Positions 1 through 7,320 of a stretch of DNA of 13,287 bases are shown piece after piece. The DNA is taken from NCBI GenBank assembly GCA_036380435.1, contig DASVES010000092.1, positions 1-13,287 on the forward strand, written 5' to 3'. How positions within the stretch are numbered: position 1 is the stretch's first letter; each line of letters starts with the position of its first letter. Made by a program: the position numbers and the translations under genes. Origin of the DNA: DASQDT01 sp036380435. GTDB lineage: Bacteria; Acidobacteriota; Blastocatellia; Pyrinomonadales; Pyrinomonadaceae. The notes below the pieces were generated by a model. It searched no databases and was not told the origin of the DNA. It was given only the letters and a program-made list of their open reading frames with translations.

Positions 1-683
1 AGCGTGCAGCCCGTTCCGTGCGTCGAGGTGGAGGCGACGCGCGGCGCGCTGAGAATGAGCGCGCGCTCGTCCTCTTCGAGCAGAAGGTCTGCGGCCTCTT
101 GGGCGGCGTCGCCGCCGCCCGCGGCGAACGGGTGGCCGCCCTTGACGAGCACGGCGCGCGCGCCCATGCGTCGGAGCGACTGTGCGGCGCGGAGCATCCC
201 CGCGCGATTTTCAATCCGCATCCCGCACAGGCGCTCGGCCTCGGGGATGTTGGGCGTCAGCAGGCGCGCAAGAGGCAGGAGTTCATCTCTGAGCGCGGCG
301 AGCGCCTCGTCGTCGATCAGGTCATACCCGGAGGTGGAGCGCACGACGGGGTCAACGACCGGCGCGGGCAAATCCGTCTCGCGGAACAGACGCGCGACCT
401 CGCGGATGACCTCGCGCGTCGGGAGCATCCCGGTCTTGGCGGCGGCCACGCGGAAGTCTTCGACGACGGGCAAGACCTGTGCGCGCACGGCCTCGGCCGA
501 CTGGTGCGCCGCGCCGAAGACGCCCGTCGTGTTCTGGTAGGTCAAGGACGTAACGGCCGCGGTGGCGAAGCAGCCGAAGGCGGTGAACGTCTTCACGTCG
601 GCGACGACGCCGGCGCCGCCCGACGGGTCGAAGCCGGCGACGGTCAGCACAACCGGCATCCTCGTTGTCAACTGCTCACCCAT
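1..683 (-). CDS. thiD: Hydroxymethylpyrimidine/phosphomethylpyrimidine kinase, C-terminus cut by window edge
   Basis: ThiD phosphorylates hydroxymethylpyrimidine and then its monophosphate, giving HMP-PP for thiamine synthesis in the cytoplasm. Reading the minus strand from ATG at 683 gives 227 residues with no stop before the window edge. Ribokinase-fold motifs are in order: GFDPSGGAG (17-25, substrate loop), DPVVRSTSG (111-119), LTPNIPEAE (142-150), VLVKGGH (178-184) and the anion-hole/catalytic HGTGC (221-225). The family is usually about 260-270 residues, so some 35-40 C-terminal residues lie outside the window. No good Shine-Dalgarno precedes 683; an in-frame ATG at 659 (MPVVLTVAG) is a plausible alternative start that fits the usual family N-terminus better. 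It follows thiE by 62 bp on the same strand, so co-transcription is likely. Family identity is very secure; the start is less so. Confidence 0.95.
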   Translation of the reverse strand, partial: MGEQLTTRMPVVLTVAGFDPSGGAGVVADVKTFTAFGCFATAAVTSLTYQNTTGVFGAAHQSAEAVRAQVLPVVEDFRVAAAKTGMLPTREVIREVARLFRETDLPAPVVDPVVRSTSGYDLIDDEALAALRDELLPLARLLTPNIPEAERLCGMRIENRAGMLRAAQSLRRMGARAVLVKGGHPFAAGGGDAAQEAADLLLEEDERALILSAPRVASTSTHGTGCT

Positions 684-745
684 GCCGCGTTTAATTTATC
701 CGAGCGAGACGCGGAACACAAAGACCCGCCGCCGCGCCCTACACA

Positions 746-1414
746 CTACATGCGCCCGCCGGCACTCACAACGGCCGAGACCGTCACGCGCAAATCCGCC
801 GAGTCGGAGAACATGCGGATCGCGGCGACGCCGGCCGCGCCCGCGCGCAGCAGCGTGCCCGCGTTCTCCGTCGTGACGCCGCCGATGGCGAGGACGGGGA
901 AGGGCGCGAGCGCACGAGCCACAGCGCGAAAGGCGCCGAGGCCGAGGGGCGCTCCGTAAGGAACTTTCGAGGGCGTGTCGAAGATGGGGCCGAGGACGCA
1001 GAAGTCGGCGTCGCCGCCATCTCGCGCCGCGCGCGCCTCATCGAGCGAGTGCGCGGAGACGCCGACTAAGAGGTCTGTGCCGAAGGCGCGGCGCACGGCC
1101 GAAGGCGCGAGTGATTGTGTGGTGAGGTGGACGCCGTCGCACGTGGCGGCGCGCGCGATGTCGGCGCGGTCGTTGACGAGCAGGCGCGTGCCGCTCGCGC
1201 GTGTGATCGCGGCGGCGCGCGCGGCAAGTTCGTAGAAGACGCGCGCCGGCAGACGCTTCTCGCGCAGTTGGACGAGCGAGACGCGGGCGACGACAGCGCG
1301 TTCGACGAGCGCGAGGACGGCGGCGAACTCTCTTGAAGTGGGGGTGGTGTCGGGCGTCGTCTCGCCGGCCGTGACGAGGTAGGTCAGGGGCGCTGGGGGA
1401 AGTTCAGGAGGCAT
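746..1414 (-). CDS. thiE: Thiamine phosphate synthase
   Basis: ThiE condenses HMP-PP with hydroxyethylthiazole phosphate to thiamine phosphate, releasing pyrophosphate (cytoplasmic TIM barrel). The 222-residue length is normal. Visible motifs are QLREK (49-53, pyrophosphate binding), VNDRADIA (80-87, Mg/pyrimidine site), DGVHL (93-97), GVSAHS (118-123), GPIFDTPSK (142-150, the variant of the usual GPxFxTxTK loop), AIGGV (176-180) and GAAGVAAIR (192-200, phosphate binding). The N-terminus carries about 10 extra Pro/Thr-rich residues before the first strand. The ATG overlaps the end of the upstream membrane-protein gene by 11 bp and has no Shine-Dalgarno of its own, so translation is probably coupled to that gene. 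thiD follows after 62 bp, giving the two partners of one pathway step in tandem. Confidence 0.96.
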   Translation of the reverse strand: MPPELPPAPLTYLVTAGETTPDTTPTSREFAAVLALVERAVVARVSLVQLREKRLPARVFYELAARAAAITRASGTRLLVNDRADIARAATCDGVHLTTQSLAPSAVRRAFGTDLLVGVSAHSLDEARAARDGGDADFCVLGPIFDTPSKVPYGAPLGLGAFRAVARALAPFPVLAIGGVTTENAGTLLRAGAAGVAAIRMFSDSADLRVTVSAVVSAGGRM

Positions 1415-1769
1415 CGCCGTCGGGGCGCGGTGTCGGCCCGGCCGGCTCTTCAGCGGCGGCGCGGCTGCGGTCGTGCGCGTCGGCCTGAGTCTGGATGGCG
1501 CGCACCGTCTGGTTGAAGTGGGCCATCTCCCAGAAGGCCATCAGGAAGTTGAGCACGCCGAGGCCCGTCACCGCGCCGCGTACCCAGCCCGACGAGACGA
1601 CCTGCTGCAAGCCCTGGAGGCCAGCCTTCTGCGCCGCGACGACTAGAAAATAGTTGTCGCCCCAGTCGCCGATCAGCCCGAAGGGGCGCACCCACGGCAG
1701 CAGCGTCAGCACGACGCCCGCCTCCAGGCACAGGATGATGTAAAAGATGACGGTGAGCTTGGAAGACAT
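1404..1769 (-). CDS. Small membrane protein of unknown function, coupled to thiE
   Basis: I do not recognise a named family. The 121-residue protein has two predicted membrane segments: residues about 5-27 (starts LTVIFYIILCLEAGVV) and about 66-84 (starts AVTGLGVLNFLMAF). Between them is a roughly 38-residue loop with the sequence PFGLIGDWGDNYF, and the C-terminal tail (about 90-121) is hydrophilic, rich in Ala, Pro, Asp and Arg. The gene is believable because its stop overlaps the thiE start by 11 bp and its codon pattern matches its neighbours. Location suggests co-expression with thiE and thiD, but the sequence gives no evidence for a thiamine transport role; it is much shorter than known thiamine transporters. 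The start (ATG at 1769) lies 13 bp from a heptanucleotide repeat region and has no clear Shine-Dalgarno. Confidence 0.75.
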   Translation of the reverse strand: MSSKLTVIFYIILCLEAGVVLTLLPWVRPFGLIGDWGDNYFLVVAAQKAGLQGLQQVVSSGWVRGAVTGLGVLNFLMAFWEMAHFNQTVRAIQTQADAHDRSRAAAEEPAGPTPRPDGDAS

Positions 1770-1782
1770 GGAAAGACGTGAA

Positions 1783-1951
1783 TCGTAAATGGTAAATCGT
1801 CAATCGTGGTTGAGACGGCCGCTGGCTTGAATGGTAAATCGCGAGTCGGGAGAAAGCAAACCTGCCCGTTCACGATTTACGCTTCACGAGCCGCCATTCG
1901 CGCTTCACGAACGGTGTTGACGATTGACGATTGACGATTGACGATTTACGA
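1783..1951. repeat. Degenerate heptanucleotide repeat region, two opposed arrays (TTNACGA family)
   Basis: Nearly the whole space between the TPR gene and the membrane-protein gene is written in 7-bp register. From 1917 to 1951 there are four TTGACGA units and one TTTACGA. From 1869 to 1910 the register continues with TTCACGA, TTTACGC, TTCACGA and degenerate units, offset by one base from the 1917 array. From 1783 to 1852 the complementary form (TCGTAAA, TGGTAAA, TCGTCAA) appears and stays in register for about 70 bp, with TGGTAAA recurring at 1832. The two halves are inverted relative to each other, so a long imperfect hairpin is possible. The TPR stop codon (1946-1948) lies inside the last unit. 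Confidence 0.85.
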
Positions 1952-4291
1952 CTCGGTGTTGACGGCCCTTTGCTCCTGAAGTTCGCGGAGCTTGTCGGCG
2001 ACGCCGCGGTAGGTAACGTCGATGCCGTAGACCTCTGTGAAGGTGTCGAGGGCGCGGTCGCGCTCGCCCATCTGCTCGTAGGCGGTGCCGAGTTCGTAGC
2101 GTAGCGCTTGGTACTCATCCTGTGTGTGGCCGGGGGCGTCGAGTCCCTTGCGGAACCACATGGCGGCTAATTTGGGCAGCCCCTTCCGCATGAAGCAATG
2201 GCCGAGCATGTTGCAGCACTGGAGATAGCGCGAGGTCGAGTCGTTCGGCGTGACCGCCTGATTGGCCTGCTGGAAGGCCTCGACCGCCTGATCGAACATG
2301 TCCATCTCCATGTAAGCCAGGCCGAGGTTGTAGTGGTTCTCGAAGTCGGCCTCGGTCTTCAGCGGCTCCGCCTCCTCGACGGCTTCGCGGAACTCGTCGA
2401 AGATGGCGGCCAGCCCCGGATCGAGTCCCTCGCCCGCGGCGACACTCGCGCGCGGCGCGGCCGTTGGCGGCCGTTCATAGAAGTCCGCGGCCGGCGCGGC
2501 GGGGTCGGCGGCGGCCGGAGCCTCGGCCGTGAAGCCGGCGAAGGCCGTGTCGATGTCGTCGAGCGCCTCGACTTCGACGGGTGGCGGCGGCGGCTCCCCG
2601 GCGACGCCGGGCGCGGCGACGCGAAGTCGGCGCTCGTCGATCAGGGGGCTTCGGCCGTACTGGCGTTCGAGCATGTCGAGGGTTTCACACGCGATGTCGG
2701 AGTAGCCCTGCGTGATGTAGAAATCGACGCTCTCAAGCTCCTGCCCGAGCAGGTGCTCGCGCGTCCCCGAGCCGGTCTCGGGCATGGCGTCGCCGCCAGC
2801 GGGCGCGCCCGCGCTGAAGTCGATCTCCTGAAAGTCGGTGAACGAGGGCGGGGGCGCGGCGTCAGACGGCGGCGCGGCGGCGGCGACGGTGTCGTCCGTG
2901 AAATCCGCGTTGAGGTCGGCGAACGACGAGGCGGGGTCGGCCGACGCGTCGGCGGCGGGGGCGGCCGTCGCTTCCCAGTTGAACTCGGACGGCGGCGCGG
3001 CGGACGCCGACGCAGGCGCGCCCGCTTCGTCCGGCATGATGAAGCTCTCGAAGGTCGGCACCTCGTCCGACGCCTCCGGCGCGGGTGCGTCTTCGGCGGC
3101 CGTCTCTTCCTGCTCCGGCTCGGCCGCGCCGCCGAGTTCGAGCAGGCGCTCGCGGTAGCGCGGCTCGTCGTGGCCGAGCCGGATGAGTTGCGCCAGCGCC
3201 CGGCGCTCCTCCTCGTCCTCGCCCGAAGCCTCGGCCGCTTCGACGAGCCGCTCCAGCGTCGAGCGCAGACGCGAGTCGTTGCGCTGCCACTCGTAGATGC
3301 GCGCGAGCAGGAGCAGCGCCCCGACGTGTTCGGGGTCGCGCCGCAACACATCTTCGAGCAATTCGAGGAGCTGGGCGTCCTCGCGTCCGTTCAGCGCCTT
3401 TTCGATGACGCGGCCCGTGAGCCGGACGGCGCGCTCGGCGTCCTTCTGTCGCAGGGCGAGGCGGGCCACGTCGAAGAAGTAGGGATAGCTACTCGGGTCG
3501 CGGGCCACGAGTTCGTCGGTGGTGCGCTCGGCGGCGGCGGCGTCCTCGGCCTCGACCTGTGCGCGCACGAGCATCACACGCAGCTCCAGATCGGCGGGCC
3601 GCTCGGCGACCGACTTCTCCAGGATGTCGGCGGCCTCGTCGGCCGTGCCAAGCGCGGTGTGGACGGTGAGCAGCCCCTGGAGCGGGGCGTGTGCGTGCGG
3701 GAGCAGGGAGAGGGCGCGCGTGTAGGCCTGGCGGGCGCGCTCATATTCGCCGCGCGCGGAGAGGCGGTCGGCGGCCTCGCTGTAGGCCCGCGCGGCGAGG
3801 TCGGGCAGCGATTCGCGCTCGAAGCCCTCGGCGAGGCGCAGGCGGATGTCGGTGTTGTTGAGGTCGAGGTCGGCGACGCGCTGGAGGACTTCGAGCGCCT
3901 CGCGCGTGTTGCCGCGGCGTGCGAGGAGGTCGCCCACCGTGAGATACTGCGCGCGCGCTTCGACGAGGAGTCCTTGTTGTTCGTAGAGCGAGGCGAGGGC
4001 GACCGAGATGTTGGCGTCGTCGGGAACGAAGCGCGTCACCTTCTTGTACATCGCGATGGCCTTGAGGGCGAAGCCCTGCTCGCGATAGTGCTCGGCCACG
4101 CGGCGGAAGCAGGCCATGGCTTCCTGCTGCTTGCCCGTGCGCGCGTAGAGGTCGCCGAGCGTGTTGAGCGCGGAGAAGTCTGCGGCGTCGCTCTCGACGA
4201 TGCGCCGATACTCTTCGACGGCGGCCGGCACCTTACCCTGGGCAAGATGCTTCTCTGCCGCACGCACAGCCTTTGCCTTGTCGAATGCCAT
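1946..4291 (-). CDS. Tetratricopeptide repeat scaffold protein with long disordered linker
   Basis: The 781-residue protein has no signal peptide or membrane segment, so it is probably cytoplasmic. Residues about 10-385 are helical TPR-like repeats (for example ALNTLGDLYARTGKQQEAM at 41-59). Residues about 388-515 and 555-625 are low-complexity Ala/Pro/Asp/Glu linkers, with short aromatic or hydrophobic islands at FESFIMP (414-420) and SFTDFQEIDF (483-492). Between the linkers a predicted helical island around 514-546 contains ESVDFYITQGYSDIACETL. A second TPR block spans about 630-770 (NHYNLGLAYMEMDMFDQAVE). TPR arrays mediate protein-protein contacts; no catalytic motif is seen and the partner is unknown. 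The last codons and stop lie in the heptamer repeats. The start at 4291 follows a weak ribosome site but begins the first helix cleanly. A long antisense frame across the gene is a codon-bias shadow. Confidence 0.9.
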   Translation of the reverse strand: MAFDKAKAVRAAEKHLAQGKVPAAVEEYRRIVESDAADFSALNTLGDLYARTGKQQEAMACFRRVAEHYREQGFALKAIAMYKKVTRFVPDDANISVALASLYEQQGLLVEARAQYLTVGDLLARRGNTREALEVLQRVADLDLNNTDIRLRLAEGFERESLPDLAARAYSEAADRLSARGEYERARQAYTRALSLLPHAHAPLQGLLTVHTALGTADEAADILEKSVAERPADLELRVMLVRAQVEAEDAAAAERTTDELVARDPSSYPYFFDVARLALRQKDAERAVRLTGRVIEKALNGREDAQLLELLEDVLRRDPEHVGALLLLARIYEWQRNDSRLRSTLERLVEAAEASGEDEEERRALAQLIRLGHDEPRYRERLLELGGAAEPEQEETAAEDAPAPEASDEVPTFESFIMPDEAGAPASASAAPPSEFNWEATAAPAADASADPASSFADLNADFTDDTVAAAAPPSDAAPPPSFTDFQEIDFSAGAPAGGDAMPETGSGTREHLLGQELESVDFYITQGYSDIACETLDMLERQYGRSPLIDERRLRVAAPGVAGEPPPPPVEVEALDDIDTAFAGFTAEAPAAADPAAPAADFYERPPTAAPRASVAAGEGLDPGLAAIFDEFREAVEEAEPLKTEADFENHYNLGLAYMEMDMFDQAVEAFQQANQAVTPNDSTSRYLQCCNMLGHCFMRKGLPKLAAMWFRKGLDAPGHTQDEYQALRYELGTAYEQMGERDRALDTFTEVYGIDVTYRGVADKLRELQEQRAVNTES

Positions 4292-4419
4292 TGGGAATGA
4301 TTGCTCTGTGGGGACGGGGCTTCAGATAGAGACGAGGGCTGAGGTCGGCAGAGTGACTCGCGCCCGGCTGAAAAGCGTCTCGCCTGGCTGCGCCCTGTCC
4401 CGGCGTCAGGCAATTTGGT

Positions 4420-4449
4420 ACGCTATCACGCGCTCGCGGCGAGTGTCAA
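4420..4449 (-). promoter_or_regulatory. Predicted sigma70-type promoter for the TPR gene
   Basis: On the minus strand a perfect TTGACA (4449-4444) is followed after 18 bp by TAGCGT (4425-4420), a weak -10 match. An alternative -10 reading, GATAGC, gives 16 bp spacing. The start point would be near 4413, leaving a leader of about 120 nt before the ATG at 4291. The perfect -35 in very GC-rich DNA is the main support. Confidence 0.45.
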
Positions 4450-4482
4450 CCTGATAGTTTTCCAATAGTTTACGAGCGGCGC

Positions 4483-4517
4483 GATGAGGGATGAGGGATG
4501 AGGGATGAGGGATGAAA
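4483..4517. repeat. Tandem heptanucleotide array, GATGAGG x4 plus GATGAAA
   Basis: Four exact GATGAGG copies (4483-4510) are followed by a variant GATGAAA (4511-4517). Unlike the other arrays in the window, no inverted partner is seen nearby. It lies 87 bp upstream of the preferred start of the rightward polymerase/ligase gene. The ATG at 4505 inside the array opens the same frame and would tempt a gene caller to choose it. Confidence 0.9.
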
Positions 4518-4603
4518 AGGGCGTTGGCGGACGGCCTTCGACCCATCTCCTCTGGCTCCAACGCGCTCCCGCAAGCGGAACTTCGGAACATAAAAATTCG
4601 CGG

Positions 4604-6086
4604 ATGACTTCTGAACGAAACGGCCACGGCGCGTATGTCGGCGGGGATGCGGCGCGCGCCCCGCGCGCCGCGCGTGCCGTGGCCCTCGCCGGCTTCGTGC
4701 TCTACGCGGCGGCGGCGCCGCACTCGATTGCGGGCGCGTGGATGGGGCTCGCGCTCGTCGTCGCGGCGTGGCTCGTGCGGCTGCTCGCCACGCGCGAGCC
4801 GGGCGTGCGGCCCACGCCGTTCGACTTTCCGCTCTGGCTCCTCTACGCGTGGACGGTTCTTTCGGCGTTCCTCTCCGCCGAGCCGCGCATCAGCATCGCG
4901 AAGCTCGCCTCGGTCGGCACCTTCCTCGTCTTCTATCTCACGCAGGCGATGCTCACGCGCCGCATGGCGGCGGTCGCGGCGGTCGTGCTCGTCGCCTCGG
5001 GTGTAGCGGGCACGCTGTGGAGTCTGGGTGAGATCGCTCGTGGGCGCGGCGTCGTCGTCGTGGAGATGAAAGACGGAAGCCCCTTGCGGCAGGTGGCCGA
5101 CCTCCGGCAGGGCGACGCGATCTGGCGTGTGAACGAGGGGCGCGTGTCGTCGGTCGAGGAGATCGACGAGGCGATCAGGCGGACGCCGACGGGCGAGGTT
5201 GTGCGTCTAAGCGTCGTGGCGCGCGGGGAGCACGTCGAGTGGCCGGGCTTCGTGGCGACGGACGAGTTGAAGCGGCGCGCCTCGCCCTCGGGTCTCACAG
5301 GCGGCGGGCCGACGCGACGCTTCCGCGCCTCGGGCTGGACGCGCCACTACGAGACCTACGCCGAGGTGCTTCAGATGGTGGCGCAGCTCGCGCTCGGTCT
5401 GGCGCTCGCGTTTCTCTTGCGGCGACGGCGCGGCGTGACCGCGTGGCTGCCGTTCGTGGCCTTCGTGCTGCTCGGCGCAGGGATTGCGCTGACGGCGATG
5501 CGGACGACGCTCGCGGCCTTCGCCGTGGGCGCAGTGGTCGTCGCGTGGAGGGCGACGGCGCGGGGCCGCGCACGCGTGTTCGTCGTGGCGGCGGTCGCTT
5601 TCGCGCTGGCGTTCGGCGCGGTCATCGTGTGGCGCACGCGCGCGGGCGGCGCGCTCACCTTGAGCGACCCGAGCGCGAGTCTGCGCGTGCAGGTGGCGCG
5701 CGTGGCGGCGGGCCGCGTCCCCCTGCACCCCGTCTTCGGTCACGGCATGGACGCCGTGCAGAGACACTGGCAGGAGTGGGGCTTCCCCGGCACGGACATG
5801 CTCCATACCCATTCGACGCCGCTGCAACTCGCCTTCGACCGCGGCCTCCCCGCCGTCCTCTTCTGGCTCTGGCTCCTCGCCGCCTTCTGGCTCGCCGCCA
5901 CGCGCGCCGAACGCCTCTGGCGCGACACCGACGACGCCGCCACCCACGGCCTCGCCCTCGGCACGACCGGCGCCCTCGCCGGCTTCGCCGCCAGCTCCCT
6001 CGTCAACTACAACTTCGGCGACTCCGAGGTCGCGCTCCTCCTCTGGTGGCTGATGGGAGCAATCGTCGTGTTGAGCCGAGAGCAAT

Positions 6087-6088
<2 letters not shown>
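4604..6088 (+). CDS. O-antigen polymerase/ligase-like (Wzy/WaaL) membrane protein with PDZ-like insert
   Basis: Members of this superfamily join or polymerise undecaprenyl-linked glycans on the periplasmic face of the inner membrane. The 494-residue protein has about 12 hydrophobic segments (near 23-42, 46-63, 75-92, 98-115, 121-142, 252-272, 280-297, 299-316, 325-343, 413-432, 450-466, 475-490). The conserved late loop carries FGHGMDAVQRHW (378-389) and HTHSTPLQLAFDRG (401-414), resembling the family's H-rich motif followed by an ExGL-like turn. Residues about 150-212, between membrane segments five and six, read like a PDZ domain: LRQGDAIWRVNEGRVSS (167-183), then a helix and a beta strand RLSVVARG (201-208). 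Start: an in-frame ATG at 4505 lies inside the GATGAGG array and adds 33 atypical residues, so ATG 4604 is preferred. Polymerase versus ligase cannot be decided. The stop overlaps the downstream hairpin. Confidence 0.82.
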
Positions 6089-6168
<80 letters not shown>

Positions 6169-6993
6169 TTAAACCACGTCGGCGAAGTTCTTGCGCGTCC
6201 GCGCGAACCACCAGTAACCGAAGAAGAAGATGGCGAGGGCGGTGAGGGAGAAGTATGCGAGGCCGGGCCAGTCGGGGGCGGCGCCGTCGAGGAGCACGCG
6301 GCGGTAGCTGCGCACCAGCGGCGTGAAGGGGTTGAGTTCGATCCAGCGGCGGTAGTCGGCCGGGACAGCCGACTCCGGGTAGATGATCGGCGTCAGGTAC
6401 ATCCACGCCGTCAGCAGCAGCCCGGCGGCCTGCGCCGTGTCGCGCACAAAGACGCCGAGCGAGGCGACGAGCCACGACGCGCCGAGCGTCAGCACGAGCT
6501 GCGGCAGGAGCAGCACGGGGAGCCACAGCACCGTGGCGTGCAACTCGCCGCGCACAGCGAGCGCGGCAAGGAGAAGCACCGCCGTCCCCGCCAACTGCCC
6601 CGCCACGGCCGCGAGCACCTGCGCCACCGGCAGTGTCTCCAGCGGAAAGACCACGCGCTTGACGAGGTTGGCGTGCGCGACGACGACGCCCGAAGACCCC
6701 TGCACCGACTCCTGGAAGGCCGTCCACGGCAAAAGCCCGCAGAAGAGGTAGAGCGCGTAATCGACGGCCGTCCCCTCACGGCCGAAGCGCGCGCCGAAGA
6801 TGCCGGCGAAGATGAACGTGAAGGTGGCGATCATCACGAGCGGCGTGACGACGGCCCAGAGCAGCCCCAACGCCGAGCCGCGGTAGCGCGCCGCCGTGAA
6901 GCGCCGCGCCAGCGGCCAGACGAGGTCAAACCTGCCGGGCAACTCCCACAGCGGCCGCCACACCGCCCGCCTCGCCGCCTGCGCCGAGATCAT
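6169..6993 (-). CDS. wzm: ABC-2 polysaccharide export permease
   Basis: This is the membrane subunit of an ABC transporter that moves finished undecaprenyl-linked polysaccharide across the inner membrane. The 274-residue length is typical. Family features are the amphipathic N-terminus with RYRGSALGLLWAVVTPL (37-53), the coupling region GLLPWTAFQESVQGSSG (86-102) followed by NLVKRVVFPLETLPV (109-123), the segment LGVFVRDTAQ (179-188), YLTPIIYPES (199-208) and NPFTPLVRSYRR (221-232). About six membrane helices are predicted (near 44-66, 78-92, 121-147, 155-182, 187-205, 245-263). The start at 6993 is supported by AAGGAG six bases upstream. Its ATPase partner wzt lies 1.5 kb away on the opposite strand, separated by a two-gene module; the pair is normally adjacent. 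Confidence 0.93.
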   Translation of the reverse strand: MISAQAARRAVWRPLWELPGRFDLVWPLARRFTAARYRGSALGLLWAVVTPLVMIATFTFIFAGIFGARFGREGTAVDYALYLFCGLLPWTAFQESVQGSSGVVVAHANLVKRVVFPLETLPVAQVLAAVAGQLAGTAVLLLAALAVRGELHATVLWLPVLLLPQLVLTLGASWLVASLGVFVRDTAQAAGLLLTAWMYLTPIIYPESAVPADYRRWIELNPFTPLVRSYRRVLLDGAAPDWPGLAYFSLTALAIFFFGYWWFARTRKNFADVV

Positions 6994-6999
6994 GCCGCG

Positions 7000-7005
7000 C
7001 TCCTT
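7000..7005 (-). promoter_or_regulatory. Ribosome binding site of wzm
   Basis: AAGGAG on the minus strand, six bases before the ATG at 6993. It fixes the wzm start. Confidence 0.75.
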
Positions 7006-7052
7006 CGCTTCGTCCGAACCGGGAACGTCTCGACTGTGGCGGCCGCAGTCGA

Positions 7053-7080
7053 TTTATGCACGCGCGCGCACACAGCTCAA
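7053..7080 (-). promoter_or_regulatory. Predicted promoter for wzm, overlapping the end of the preceding gene
   Basis: On the minus strand TTGAGC (7080-7075) is followed after 16 bp by CATAAA (7058-7053), the only AT-rich patch in this spacer. The -35 overlaps the stop codon of the 69-residue gene. It would let wzm be transcribed independently of the upstream module. This is a match by eye only. Confidence 0.4.
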
Positions 7081-7286
7081 CCGCGCTTCCGCCCGCGCCG
7101 GGCCTTCTTCTTCTTCAACGCCGGCTCTTCGTAAGCGTCCACCTCGTCCGTCCGCAGGATGACGAACGTCTCGCCGCTCGGCGACGTGAAGGGGATTTTT
7201 TCGACGACCGACTCGGGGTCGGGCGCCCCGCGCCGGCGCGGGTTTTTCGGCGGGGCGGCAGCTTTCTTCTTACCCGCACGCGGCAT
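7077..7286 (-). CDS. Small very basic protein sharing a motif with its upstream neighbour
   Basis: This 69-residue protein belongs to no family I recognise. The ends are strongly basic (GKKK near 5-8, NPRRRG 15-20; KKKKARRGRKRG 58-69), suggesting nucleic acid or polyanion contact. The central part (31-57) carries PSG, F, ILRT, EVD, YE and PAL in the same order and spacing as residues 53-80 of the upstream protein, apart from one extra residue there; I count 17 identities over 27 aligned positions. A 14-bp DNA identity (7148-7161 and 7965-7978) lies in the shared stretch, so a local duplication or common domain origin is likely. An exceptionally good ribosome site, AAGGAGG nine bases upstream of the ATG, supports a real gene. 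It lies 34 bp downstream of the larger gene on the same strand, so the two probably form an operon. Confidence 0.8.
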   Translation of the reverse strand: MPRAGKKKAAAPPKNPRRRGAPDPESVVEKIPFTSPSGETFVILRTDEVDAYEEPALKKKKARRGRKRG

Positions 7287-7295
7287 GTGCGTTAA

Positions 7296-7302
7296 CCTCC
7301 TT
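7296..7302 (-). promoter_or_regulatory. Ribosome binding site of the 69-residue gene
   Basis: AAGGAGG on the minus strand, nine bases before the ATG at 7286. It is the strongest Shine-Dalgarno seen in this window. Confidence 0.85.
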
Positions 7303-7320
7303 CGGCGGCGGGCCGCAGCG

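Larger units (their letters stand above)
4292..4603. other. Divergent intergenic region between TPR and polymerase/ligase genes
   Basis: This 312-bp region separates two divergent genes. It holds the leftward TTGACA promoter, an AT-richer patch (4451-4470), the GATGAGG heptamer array (4483-4517) and a short A-rich run before the rightward ATG. CATAAA at 4589-4594 could serve as a -10 for the rightward gene, placing its start point almost at the ATG, but no -35 is visible. I see no small gene, tRNA or recognised riboswitch here. An antisense frame over 4406-4723 is open partly because the array has no stops on that strand. Confidence 0.6.

Noticed and set aside
684..745. TPP riboswitch or promoter between thiE and thiD
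   Set aside because: Only 62 bp with no conserved TPP-aptamer elements visible; also none found upstream of the membrane-protein gene.
18..959. 313-residue plus-strand frame over thiD and the thiE end
   Set aside because: Minus-strand ThiD and ThiE motifs are unmistakable; this is a shadow.
2198..4300. 700-residue open frame on the plus strand opposite the TPR gene
   Set aside because: The minus-strand frame has clear TPR periodicity; the plus frame is Arg/Gly-rich with no motif, a codon-bias shadow.
4505..4603. Longer start of the polymerase/ligase gene
   Set aside because: The ATG is part of the GATGAGG array and the added residues look non-coding; ATG 4604 is preferred.
5207..6085. 292-residue minus-strand and 291-residue plus-strand alternative frames inside the polymerase/ligase gene
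   Set aside because: Both are Arg/Glu-rich shadows; only the 4604-6088 frame shows membrane helices and the H-rich motif.
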